From Cryptomeria japonica (Eukaryota > Streptophyta > Pinopsida > Cupressales > Cupressaceae), in contig NC_081412.1 in NCBI RefSeq assembly GCF_030272615.1, positions 104,832,796 to 104,896,795 on the forward strand: DNA of 64,000 bases. Direction: 5' to 3'. This document shows, in pieces, positions 1 through 9,655 of this stretch (positions within the stretch are counted from its first letter, which is position 1; the number at the start of each line of letters is the position of its first letter). The notes beneath the pieces are model-generated. The model did not search any database. It was not told the DNA's origin and worked only from the letters and a program-made list of their open reading frames with translations. The translations under genes were made by a program, and so were the position numbers.

Positions 1-345
1 CTTTCAATGAGAAATCTTGATAGGATGCATAAGTGGTGTTGGTGCAGCTTCTAGATGGATTTCAGGATGCTGAAGATGTTCTTTGATTGTGCTTCAACTA
101 CTTGAATACATTGCTTTGGCATGGTGGACCCAAAATAGGTCTAGTGCCTATCTAGGTTATGGACTGGTATCATGTTAATATGTACTCTACACGTTACCAG
201 GATGTTTCAGGATGATCAATGGATTGGTTATTGTTGTTTTGGTCTTAAGCTGACAGGGCATATCATTGTAAGATGGATTTATGTAATGATCTTATTGTAA
301 TATCTTTTAGCTGGCCAACCTAATTTGTTTAGGCCTTAGGGTTGG

Positions 346-354
346 TATAAAAAG
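346..354 (+). promoter_or_regulatory. TATA box of C1 5' LTR
   Basis: TATAAAAAG in the middle of the LTR; the 3' LTR has TATAAAA at the equivalent place (6189-6195). Its position fits the U3/R boundary of a plant copia LTR. Transcription start not determined. Confidence 0.5.
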
Positions 355-898
355 ATCTCATTGTAGATCATGGTATGGGAATGTGGAATAAGTGTCATGG
401 TCTTGAAATGCAATATCATATGCGAAGGAGATTTCGTCTATCATAGGTGATCAAATTGGGATTAAGGAAGAGGTCAAAGGCCTTTGGTGTTGAGCTTAAT
501 CGAGACTGTAATCAGGCATGGTAGATGCTATCTCTGGCAGTTCATTCTATTGGATTGTTGTCCATTTATCTTGAGGTGGTTTTAACCTATGTGTAGTTAG
601 TGAGACTCTTTTGTAATGAACAGTGTGCTCTAGGTAGTGTGCCTTCCTGCATGTGCAAGCCCCTCATTGTATCACATACTTTCTGCAAAAGTATCATATG
701 AATGTGGGTAGGCTTCCCACCATGGTTTTTCCCTTTTTGGGTTTTCCACGTACAAATCATGGTGTTATGTGGTATGGTTGAATTGTGTTGATTATCTATT
801 TAATTTTTAAGTTTTATTGCTTACCGGTATCTATTTCTGTTTTACCAGTACTTAATATGGTTTAAGATTATTAAGTGGATTAAATGATATAATCTATT

Positions 899-934
899 AA
901 CAACTAATTCACCCCCCCCCCGCTCTCAGTTGTT
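899..934 (+). other. C-loop hairpin near C1 LTR end
   Basis: AACAACT at 899-905 is the exact reverse complement of AGTTGTT at 928-934, enclosing a loop with an uninterrupted C run (912-921). The same layout with different stem sequences recurs in the other copia-type LTRs here (see findings). Confidence 0.6.
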
Positions 935-953
935 CACTGGTTATCCTAACAAT

Positions 954-966
954 TGGTATTAGATCT
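954..966 (+). other. C1 primer binding site (initiator tRNA-Met type)
   Basis: TGGTATTAGATC directly behind the LTR end resembles the canonical copia PBS TGGTATCAGAGC, which pairs with the 3' end of initiator tRNA-Met. It differs at three positions by eye, in keeping with decay. Confidence 0.8.
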
Positions 967-1009
967 TTCATCCTCTTTTGTGGAAGCTTAACTACTTGAG
1001 GTAGATCCT

Positions 1010-2098
1010 ATGGCAGCTAACACTTCAAATCCACTGGTAACTATTTTCAGAAGAGAAATCCCTAAGCTTGATGGAATAAATTATGGGATATGGAAAATTC
1101 AAATGGAGACTCATCTTAGATGTCTTGGAAAGGATATTTGGGAGATCACTAAGAAAGGATACACACCTTATGATCCAGCATACGGAAATCCTGCCCCTGC
1201 AAACTTGGACAAGAATATTGAAGATGATTGCAGAGCTAGATAATCCCTCTTGTGTGCACTTATTGATTAGCAAATCATGGGATTGACTGATAAATCATCG
1301 GCTAAGGTTATGTGGGAAAAATTGTAAACTTTGAATGAAGGTGATCCTATTGTCAAAATTGCTAAACTTGATGGTTACCAGGTAAGATATGAAAACTTAA
1401 AGATGGAAGATAATGAAAGAATTTTTATGTTTATGGAAAGAGTAAATGATATTATTATGGGAATTCAATGTTGTAGAGGATTTCTGAGTGAAGATGAAAT
1501 AGTTTCCAAAGTCTTGAGAACCCTTCCACCAACTTACAAGATGAAGGCAGCTACAATTAATGAGTTGAGAACAATGGATAACTCTTCAGTTAACATAGAC
1601 ATTCTGGTTGGGAAATTATCTTCTTTTGAGCTTGAAGAATTTGGATCTTCTGGAGCTGTAAAGTTTGAACCTTCTTTTCATGCATCATCATCATCTACCA
1701 GCAAAAGTTATTGGAAAGTCCAATATGCAAAAGAATTGGAAGACATGAGGAAAGAAGATGAATAATTTGAACAACTTGAAGCCTTATTTGCTAGAAGAGT
1801 ACCTAAAGGTCTGACAGGAAGTAAGTATGAAGGAAAAGAACCTTCTAAATGTTTTGCATGTAATAAGATTGGTCATTTTGCATCTAGATGTCCTGAAAGG
1901 AATGCAAGATTTGAGGAAAGAGTTAAGAAATCATTTAAGCCTAACTAGAATAGATATAGATTCAAGAAAAGTAAATAATGCTACATAGCGGATGAGGAAG
2001 GAGTAAGTGATGACTCTAGGGATGAACTAGAAGAAGACTCTGCTGGTGGATCCGACAATGGAAAGGAATGGGTGTTTTATGCTTTAAACCAGCTATCA
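1010..2098 (+). pseudogene. gag: C1 gag (copia capsid/nucleocapsid), broken
   Basis: The first ATG after the PBS (1010) opens a copia Gag-like region containing LDGINYGIWKIQMETHL, the usual N-terminal Gag motif (LxGxNYxxWxxxM). A frameshift and stops near 1243-1326 interrupt it; it resumes at 1331-1765 with the helical Gag core, including LPPTYKMKAATI. A CCHC zinc knuckle (CFACNKIGHFASRC, CX2CX4HX4C) lies at 1850-1891. Stops at about 1326, 1763 and 1948 fall where Gln would fit. In the family, Gag packages element RNA into cytoplasmic particles. It is followed in the normal order by protease. Confidence 0.9.
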
Positions 2099-2133
2099 TG
2101 AATGAATAAAAGGCCCTAGGAGCAAAAGTTGAA

Positions 2134-2385
2134 GATAAGGATGAATGGGTAATTGATAGTGGATCCTCACATCATATTACTAGAGATAAAGGGAAATTTA
2201 TGTCCCTGCAAGAATACAATGGTGGTCAAGTCAAATTTGGAGATGACAAAGAATGTATGATCAAAGGTAGAGGTATTATTTCTCTAGATGACAAGCATAA
2301 TAATGATAATGTCTATTATGTAGAAGGTTTAAAGCATAATCTTTTGAGTGCTGGTCAATTGGTGGACAAGGGTTTCAAACTTTAG
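2134..2385 (+). pseudogene. C1 aspartic protease domain
   Basis: WVIDSGSSHHIT at about 2146-2181 carries the catalytic D-S-G triad of copia aspartic proteases (DSG at 2155-2163). The domain continues to GLKHNLLSAGQLVDKGFKL, the typical C-terminal segment leading into integrase. A TAG at 2383-2385 stands where family members usually have a sense codon (Gln/Glu region). In the intact family this enzyme cuts the Gag-Pol polyprotein. Confidence 0.9.
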
Positions 2386-3702
2386 TTTAAAGATAGAAAA
2401 TGCAAAATCATTAACAAGACTGGTTTGGAGATTGCAACCGATACTCAAGCTAGAGGTAACATCTTTCACATGAACACTGGTAATAAGACATGTTTGATTG
2501 CTCATATTGATGAGAGTTGGTTATGGCATAAGAGGTTGTGTCATGTTAATTTTGATTGCATTTTTAAAATCAATTCAACTAAGGCAGTTAGAGATATACC
2601 TAAGATTATGAAGCCTCATTATACAGTATGTAAGGAATGTCAATTGGGAAAGCAAGTTAGAACTTCTTTTAAGAGAATACATGATTAAAATAATGATGTA
2701 CTTGATTTGATTCACTCTGACTTATGTGATGCAGCAAGGACTAGAAGATTTCAAGGTGATAGGTATTTAATGTTGATTATTGATGACTATTCTAGGATAA
2801 TGTGGGTGACTTTTCTTAGAAAGAAGTCAGAAGCCTTTGAGAAATTCAAGATCTTTAAAGCAAAGGTTGAAATAGAAACCAGATTGAAAATCAAATGTCT
2901 AAGATCAAATCAAGGTGGTGAGTTCACTTCTCATGAATTTAATAGTTATTGTGAGACAAATGGTATTAGGAGATAGTTATCTGCACCTCGGACTCCTCAG
3001 TAGAATTGAGTAGTGGAAAGAAAGAACAAAACCATTTTGGATGCAGCAAGATCTATGATGATGGAAGCCAATTTTCCTCACATCTACTCAAGAGAAGCAG
3101 TGAGTGCAATAGTCTAAACATTCAATAGAGTTCACATCAAAGGTGAAACCAGAAAGACCCCTTATGAATTATGGTTTGGACATACACCTACTTTTAAATA
3201 TTTCAAAATTTTTGGAAGTAAATGCTATATAAAAAGAGATGATTCAATTGGAAAGTTTGATCCTAGATGTGATGAAAGGATATTTCTTGGTTATTCAATT
3301 CAAAGCAAAGCATATAGATGTTATAAAAAAAGATTGCAGAAAACTATGGAGAGTGCTAATGTGAAAGTGGATGAGCAATACAAAAATCAATCTATATCAT
3401 ATGACAAGGAACCGACAGTGGAAATTATCATAACTGAACTAGGAATTCCTCAACCAGTACAAAAAACTAAGACACTTACACCGGTACAATCAAAAAATTC
3501 AGCTGTGACAGATTATCAGAGTAGTGAACCTAAAGTTCAAAAGACACCAAGGTATGTAAGATTAAATCATTCTAAAGATCAAATCATTAGAGATAGGAAC
3601 AAGGCAGTTATGTCAAGAAGAAGATTGGAAAATGAAGAGGTATGTCTTATTTCTCAAATTGAACCGGTATCTGTTATTGAAGCTTGTATAGATAAACATT
3701 GA
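2386..3702 (+). pseudogene. C1 integrase, broken
   Basis: Copia integrase (cuts target DNA and joins element ends). The N-terminal HHCC finger is visible as LWHKRLCHV and later CKECQLGK (about 2521-2655). The catalytic core follows with IHSDLCD (first Asp, about 2713) and RSNQGGEF (about 2905), where the second catalytic Asp is replaced by Asn, and VVERKN (catalytic Glu, about 3016). Stops lie at 2686, 2974, 3001, 3007 and 3115. The core ends with the GYSIQSKAYRCY segment (about 3289-3330). The stretch to 3702 is the low-complexity linker to RT. The D-to-N change alone would abolish activity. Confidence 0.9.
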
Positions 3703-4661
3703 TTAAAGACTATGGAAGATGAATTAGATCAGATAGAGAAGAATGAGACTTGGTCTTTAGTTCCCCAACCTAAAAAAAGAATGTTATTGGAACTAAATGG
3801 GTTTTTAGGAATAAACTTAATGAGGATGGTCAAGTTATAAGAAACAAGGCTAGATTGGTTTGTAAAGGATATTCTCAAATGGAATAAATTTATTATGGTA
3901 AGATATTTGCACCTATAGCTAGAATTGAAGCTGTTAGACTATTTCTTGCCTATGCAGCTTATAAGAACTATAAGGTTTATCAAATGGATGTTAAATGTGC
4001 ATTTTTGAATGGTGAACCTGAGGAAAAAGTATACATTGAGAAACCTAATGGATTTTCACTAACAGATGATAAAGATATGGTTTGTAGATTGAAGAAAGAT
4101 TTATATGGTTTGAAACAAGCTCCTAGAGCTTGGTATGCAAGGCTGGATAAATATATTTTCAAGCTTCATTTTACTAAAGGTAGTGCTAATAGTAAGTTAT
4201 ATTATAAGAACATTGATGATGATATTCTGATTATTGAAGTATCTATTGATGATATCATTTCTGGAGGAGAAGATAAATTATGCATGGAATTTGCTAACAA
4301 TATAAAGAATGAATTTGAAATGTCCATGATTGGTGAGATGAGATTTTTCTTAGGTTTGTAGATTACTCAAACTGACAAAGGCATTTTTATCTGTCAAACT
4401 AAGTATCTGAGGGAATTGTTGAAGAAGTTTGGTATGGATAATTCCAAACCAGTAAGTACTCCTATGGTGACAAGTGAGAAATTATTTATCAAGGATACTT
4501 CTACACTGGTAAATCTGACAAGGTATAAGTCTATGATTGGTGGTCTGTTATATTTAACTCAGACTAGACCGGATATTATGAATGCAGTAAGTATTGTTTC
4601 AAGATATCAAATTTATCCTAGAGAATATAATGAATGTGTAGTAAAAAGGATATTCCGGTAA
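3703..4661 (+). pseudogene. C1 reverse transcriptase, broken
   Basis: Begins with MEDELDQIEKNETWSLVP, the standard N-terminal RT motif of copia elements. A frameshift in the A-rich tract at about 3770-3785 changes frame before [14 protein letters not shown]. Further motifs are YQMDVKCAFLNGEPEEKVYIE and LKQAPRAWYARLDKY. The active-site YVDD is altered to SIDD at about 4243-4254 but keeps both Asp residues. Stops lie at about 3886, 4359 (expected Gln in FLGLQI) and 4659. The order integrase-RT is diagnostic of Ty1/copia. Confidence 0.92.
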
Positions 4662-5196
4662 TTGCAAGGAACAATAGAATACGGCTTATGGTATTCTAAA
4701 AATGATGATTTCACTTTATGTGCATATACTGACTCAGATTGGGAAAGAGATATTGATGACAAGAAGAGCATTTTTGGTGGATTTTTCTTTCTTGGAAAGA
4801 AACTAGTTTCATGGATCAACAAAAATTAGTCATGCATTTCTTTGTCTACTACAGAAGCTGAATATGTTGTAGCAACAACTAATTGCACTCAAGTCTTGTG
4901 GATGAAGCAAATGTTGAAGGATATCAAGGTAAATTGTAGTGAACTGGTAGTTATCTACTATGATAACTCTACAGCTATTGACATGTCTAAGAATTTGGTA
5001 TTTCACTCTAAGACTAAGCATATATCAATAAAGTATAACTTTTTGAAGGACAAGGTAGAAGGAAATGAAGTTAAATTGGTTTATGTGAACACTAAAGAAC
5101 ATATTACAGATATATTCACTAAACCTTTGTCTAAGGAATAATTTGAGTATTTGAGAGATAGGTTAGGGGTTTCTGGTCCTCTGGAAGAGACTTGAT
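4662..5196 (+). pseudogene. C1 RNase H domain, broken
   Basis: Copia RNase H, which degrades the RNA strand during reverse transcription. AYTDSDWERDIDDKKSIFGG (first catalytic Asp region, about 4725) is followed by SLSTTEAEYVV (catalytic Glu) and YYDNSTAI (Asp). TKHISIKYNFLKDKV and DIFTKPLSKE close the domain as in other copia elements. TAG at 4827 (expected Gln of KKQ) and TAA at 5139 (expected Gln of KEQFEYLR) interrupt it. It ends within RDRLGVSGPLEET near 5195. Confidence 0.92.
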
Positions 5197-5539
5197 TGAT
5201 GTAGTTTGTCATCAATTTGACATGCATTATCAAAAATATTATTCATTCCGGCACTGATGAGTGGTACTACTACTCAGGGGGAGTAGTTAGCTTTGAGATA
5301 CAGAGGTTTATATTCTTGCTTTGATATTTTTTTCAGACTTCTAGCATTGATGTCAAAGGGGGGAGATAGTGATGTGAAAAATAAATTCAAAACCTTACAG
5401 AGATATCATTCACAGGGGGAGAGTTATTGATATTCAGGAGATTGTTGGTTGTCTTCCATAGGGCGAGACTTGTTTGGCATTTCTTGGTACATAGATGTTT
5501 TTAATATCTAGTGTTTCCATCAATGTCAAAGGGGGAGAT
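5197..5539 (+). other. C1 3' non-coding region with polypurine tracts
   Basis: Three G-rich purine runs lie at about 5351-5367, 5410-5422 and 5524-5536. The last, AAAGGGGGAGA, abuts the LTR and is the likely PPT. Copies of TTGATGTCAA or a close variant stand just before the runs (5347-5356; variant at about 5517-5528). No ORF. Confidence 0.75.
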
Positions 5540-6267
5540 TGTTGGCATTGTGGATGAATTGATTGTGTTGTATTGATGTTTTATCATTGATGTCAACACT
5601 AGTTGTCATGGTTGATTACCAACAAACAAGTTTTGGTTACCGATAGAAGATCTAGTGTTACTGGCAAAAGAGACTATCTGTTGGACGCTTTCATCATGTT
5701 TGGATCAATGGAGTATGTTTGATTTTATGTGTTACATGTTCCTTGAGCATGTTTTGGTTAGTTGGTATTGACTTGCTAATCAGATGCTATCATACACTCT
5801 TGGAAACCCTTACCAGAATTGGTCTAAGGTTTAACCGGCAAAGCTTTCACTAAGAAATCTTGATAGGATGCATAGGTGGTGTTGGTGTGGCTTCTAGATG
5901 GATTTTAGGATGTTGAAGATGTTCTTTGATCGTGCTTCAACTGCTTGAAGACATTGCTTTGGCATGGTGGACCCAGAATAGGTCTAGTGCCTATCTAGGT
6001 TATGGACCAGTATCATGTTAACATGTACTCTACATGTTACCGAGATGTTTCAAGATGATCTATGGGTTGGTTATTGTTGTTATGGTCTTAAGTCAATATG
6101 GCATATCATTGTAATATGGATTTATGTAATGATCTTATTATAATATCTTTTAGGTGGCCGACCTAATTGGTTTAGGCTTTAGGGTTGGTATAAAATGACA
6201 TAAGATCTCATTGTATATCATGGTATGGGAATGTGGAATAAGTGTCGTGGTCTTGAAATGCAATATC
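5540..6267 (+). repeat. C1 3' LTR, truncated
   Basis: Starts TGTTGG right after the polypurine tract. From 5844 it matches window bases 1-418. Homology stops at 6267 in the middle of the R/U5 half, so the C-rich end is lost. TTGATGTCAA sits at 5587-5596 and TATAAAA at 6189-6195. Confidence 0.9.
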
Positions 6268-6984
6268 TCAACTAACACATCGCAGGATAGCGGGGAACCG
6301 AATTGCTTCATGGTTATGTTAACCCTACAAGGTCATCATATTGTTGACTAACCTATCACAGGATAGCGGGGAACGTCATTTGATTTGTTTAAATGTTATC
6401 TTGTAGGGTCATCTATCTTCCATTCTTCATGCTGAGGGATGGGAGGGGTGCATTTCCTATCATGTTATTCACTTCCTCTATCATAGTTCAGCATAACCCC
6501 ACAGGAAATTTGTTGTAGGTCTTTCTTGTTACGGGATGGTGGGGTGACTAAAATGTCATGTTATTGATATTCCCTATCACAGTTTTTAGTTTTGTAGATA
6601 GAAATAACCTACATTTAATGCACTCCTCTTGTTTCCTATTGTAGAAGCCTTGAGTCAATACAAAGAGTTGACCACGAGATAGTGATAGCGATAACATGGT
6701 GTGTTTTGCACATATTGAAGTAGCAAACTGTGACTAACATGACATGTTAGTTAAATTGTAACCATACTTTTTCTGATTCAAATCAACTCATCCAATACAT
6801 TCACCAAATTATTACTTATGCCATCCTTGTCCAATTGCATGTCCCAATAACACACTTCAATATTTCCTTCTATCTATAATTATGTGCAACTAACATGATA
6901 TGTTATACATTTCTGTAACTGTACTTGCTCTTCGTGGCAATTATAATCTCTACATCTTTGTCCTCTGAATGTTGACATCAATGA
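6268..6984 (+). other. Unidentified segment with degenerate ~75-bp repeat
   Basis: No coding similarity recognised. Two units near 6270-6345 and 6346-6415 share CAGGATAGCGGGGAAC and a later TAGGGTCATC/AAGGTCATC; looser echoes (CTATCATAG, TACGGGATGGTGGGG) continue to about 6590. The rest, to 6984, is AT-rich with a dyad CTAACATGACATGTTAG at about 6733. It separates the broken end of C1 from the broken start of C2. Confidence 0.5.
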
Positions 6985-7735
6985 AAATTTAATGCCAACA
7001 ATATGTACTCCGATGACAATCGGATGCAAGTTGACTAATGATGATAAATCTCCTAAGACTAATGAAATCAAGTATAGATCAATGATTGGAGGATTGTTAT
7101 ACATGACTGCTACCAGACTAGATGTCATGTATGATGTTTTCACTATAGCTAGATTTCAGCAAGATCCAAAAGAGTCACATGTTGTTGCAGTAAAGAGAAT
7201 TTTTAGATATCTAAAGGGTACAAAAGAATTTGGAATGTGGTATCCCAAAGGATCAAATTTTACTTGAAAAGTTTATATCAATGCATATTGGGTTGGAAGT
7301 GTTGATGATAGAAAGAGTACCAATGGTGGAGCATTTTTCCTTGGCTCGTGGTTAGTTTCATGGTTAAGTAAAAATTAGGACTCTCTATCTTTATCAACCA
7401 TAGAAGTTGAATATATTATAGCTGCATCATGTTGCACTCAGATACTTTGGATGAAATAGACATTGAAGGATACTAGTGTAATGTTTGATGAACCAATCTC
7501 AATCATGTATAATAGTACAAGTGTGATAAATATCTCTAAGAATTTGGTACTGCATTCTAGAATAAAGTATATTTCTACTTGGTATCACTTCTTAAGGGAG
7601 AAGGTGTTGGACAATGAAGTAAAAATTGACTATGTTCCTACAAAAGAACAAGTTCCAGATATCTTTATGAAGGCCTTGTGCAAGGAAAATTTTGAGTATC
7701 TTCGGTAGAAGTTGGGAGTATTACGCCTTCCTAGT
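6985..7735 (+). pseudogene. C2: 3' end of copia RT plus RNase H
   Basis: Starts abruptly within RT (TPMTIGCKLTNDDKSP, then YRSMIGGLLYMTATRLDVMY and VKRIFRYLKGTKEFGMWY). It continues into RNase H with SVDDRKSTNGGAFFLG, LSTIEVEYIIAASCC and the closing DIFMKALCKENFEYLR. Stops at about 7266, 7377, 7458 and 7706 break it; the last three sit at expected Gln codons. Everything upstream (gag, protease, integrase, most RT) is missing, so this is a 5'-truncated second copia element. It is followed by a polypurine tract and its own LTR. Related to but clearly distinct from C1. Confidence 0.9.
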
Positions 7736-7954
7736 TTGAACTATATATATATTAGTCTAGACAACTGATTGGGGCTTCCTCTTAGTGGGAGCTGCATGAA
7801 ATCTAAAGATTTTTGAGTTGTTTCTCACCTTTGTCTTTGATGTCAAAGGGGGAGATATTGGAGAGATTGGAGATGTTTTGGGGAGAGATGAGTTATGATT
7901 CAGAATTTGTATTTGTCTTTGATGAATATTTCCATCAATGACAAAGGGAGAGGT

Positions 7955-9033
7955 TGTTTTAAATTTTAAGTTTATGGTGTGTCAGTATGGTTGTCATTGA
8001 TGTCAACATATCGATTCTATATTTCAATGATTGATTTAGTTCTCCTGAAGTTGTGCTCTAGAAGTGTACTCGGTGATGATGGTGTTTGATTGTATTTGTA
8101 GTGCACCGCATTTCTCCATATTCCTGGTTTTGATGATGATATCTTGGATTTATTATGTTCATGTCTTTATCTTTTTTATTCTAATTTGAAACATGATGAT
8201 ATATTCTAGAGTCATGGCTGCGGATATGTTCATTTTCAGTCCGGTTGAGCATGATTTTTTTATTTTTTCTTTGGTGATTGTGGCGAATGGATAATGTGTT
8301 GCTTTGATCCATGTAGTACATTGTGGTGTGGTCCACTTCTCATCCCTTTCTACCTCTTGAATGTTTAGTGTAGACCTATTTCAAATTGTGTTCTGACAAA
8401 TTCTTTGGCTGAATTGGGAGACTTTTTATTTTAGAGATTAGTATATATAAAGGATGATTATAATATGAAAGATATAGAAGCAAGTGGATTGAAAAATAAA
8501 ATATGTTTTTTGTTGGTGTGAATTTGTGTGAGGTTGTGTGAAGTTATGGTTGTGTAGTGTGGTAGTGTGTTGTTGTTGTTGTTTGGTACTGGAGGCAATG
8601 AGACAAAGGCTTCTTCTAGCATTGTAGCATTGTAGAAGTTGTGCTTCAGTGTTGGATTCTTCCTTTTTCTTTCTTCTTCTTATGGGTAGTGAGCCCTTTT
8701 CTAGTCATTTTGGCTAGGTAGTGGGCCCACCCATAATGATAATTCTAGCAGTGAGTCACCCTTGGTAAAACTCACCTTAACTAGTATCACCCTAACAAGT
8801 GTTTTATACTTGAGAATTAGCATTCTCTATGGTTTTCCCTTCTTGGGTTTTCCACGTAAAATCTGGTACTTCATGTGCATGTTTCATATATGTTCTCTCT
8901 CATGTGCATATATGTTTATGGTTAAATAATCAAGAATTAGTTTACAGGATCTATTTCTATAGAATAAAAAGATTTTAATTGACAACTGATTCACCCCCCC
9001 CCCCCCCCCCTTAGTTATCCAAGAAGTTTAACA
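7955..9033 (+). repeat. C2 3' LTR
   Basis: About 1,079 bp from TGTTTT (after the purine run at about 7939-7953) to TTTAACA at 9033. A second purine run with TTGATGTCAA lies at 7837-7855 upstream. Inside are TTGATGTCAA at 7997-8006, a TATATAAA box at 8444-8451, a 17-base C run (8994-9010) and the terminal hairpin arms at 8981-8987 and 9013-9019 (six of seven pairs). No 5' partner LTR is present. Confidence 0.85.
8444..8451 (+). promoter_or_regulatory. TATA box of C2 LTR
   Basis: TATATAAA, about 490 bp into the LTR, similar in position to the C1 box. Confidence 0.45.
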
Positions 9034-9038
9034 AAAAT

Positions 9039-9655
9039 TATTAGGTCTCGGAGACAACTGAGAGGGGGGGGTGAATCAGTTGTCCAATAAATTCAACCAA
9101 AATTTACTTAATCAAGACTTAATTCTTAATACTGGTAAACCAAACTTTATGCTGGTAGATAGTCTTAACAGTTAATTGCAATATCGGTAAAGATTAATGC
9201 ATGAAATAGAAAGACAATAACATCCACAACACATAACACCAATCTTTGTACGTGGAAACCCTGTAAGGGGAAAAACCACGGTGGGAAGCCTTACCCACAA
9301 TCAAATGATACTACTGTAGATAGTATGTGTTTACAATATGGATTCTACACATGCAAAAAGGCCAGCTGCCTAGAGCTCACTGCTCAATCACAAAATGAGA
9401 GTCACACCGACTACAATTGGATGGTTAAATCCAATGATAATGTACTGCATAAAATAGCATCTTCATATGTTGGATTCGGTACCGGTTAAGTTTTTATTGC
9501 CTTCAAAAAACCCTCCTTCAACCTTCAAATGATGTCTGCATGTATAACTCTGCTTATTTTCGCATATACCTTATTGCAATCCTTTTTCGCAATCACAATC
9601 CTATTCCCATATTCGATCTTGCAAATAAGATCTTACATATATACCATAACCTAGT
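9039..9655 (-). repeat. C3: reversed copia LTR, truncated
   Basis: Reads as the reverse complement of a copia LTR end. It begins with TATTAGG (TG of the expected TGTTAGG mutated to TA), then a perfect 9-bp hairpin (9053-9061 with 9076-9084) around a G run. It matches the first ~600 bp of the solo LTR at 45735-46786 and breaks off at 9655, where G1 starts. Only 5 bp (9034-9038) separate it from the C2 LTR end, giving a tail-to-tail arrangement. Confidence 0.87.

Larger units (their letters stand above)
1..951 (+). repeat. C1 5' LTR (left part outside window)
   Basis: Direct repeat of 5844-6267; aligning the two places window base 1 about 304 bp into the LTR, so a full LTR would be about 1.25 kb. 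A TATAAAAAG box lies at 346-354. The end carries a C-rich hairpin (899-934) and the terminal TAACA at 947-951, followed by the PBS. The segment from about 421 to 951 has no partner in the truncated 3' LTR. Confidence 0.92.
1..6267 (+). mobile_element. C1: Ty1/copia retrotransposon, 5' end outside window, 3' LTR truncated
   Basis: Seen: the sequence from base 1 matches that from about 5844 (same order, roughly 90% or better by eye), giving two LTR copies around gag, protease, integrase, RT and RNase H. That domain order (integrase before RT) defines Ty1/copia. An initiator tRNA-Met-type PBS follows the left LTR at 954 and a polypurine tract precedes the right LTR at 5540. The right copy stops matching at 6267, so about 530 bp of its 3' end is missing. 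Many stops and at least two frameshifts show that it cannot make protein. Clade within copia was not determined. Confidence 0.93.

Noticed and set aside
2134-5196. Endogenous pararetrovirus
   Set aside because: Integrase and LTRs are present and the domain order is copia; no movement protein or virus coat motifs seen.
8994-9010. 17-base C run as an assembly artefact or simple repeat
   Set aside because: C runs of 6-11 bases stand at the same place in all related LTR ends, so it is part of the LTR hairpin loop; its exact length may still be a sequencing error.
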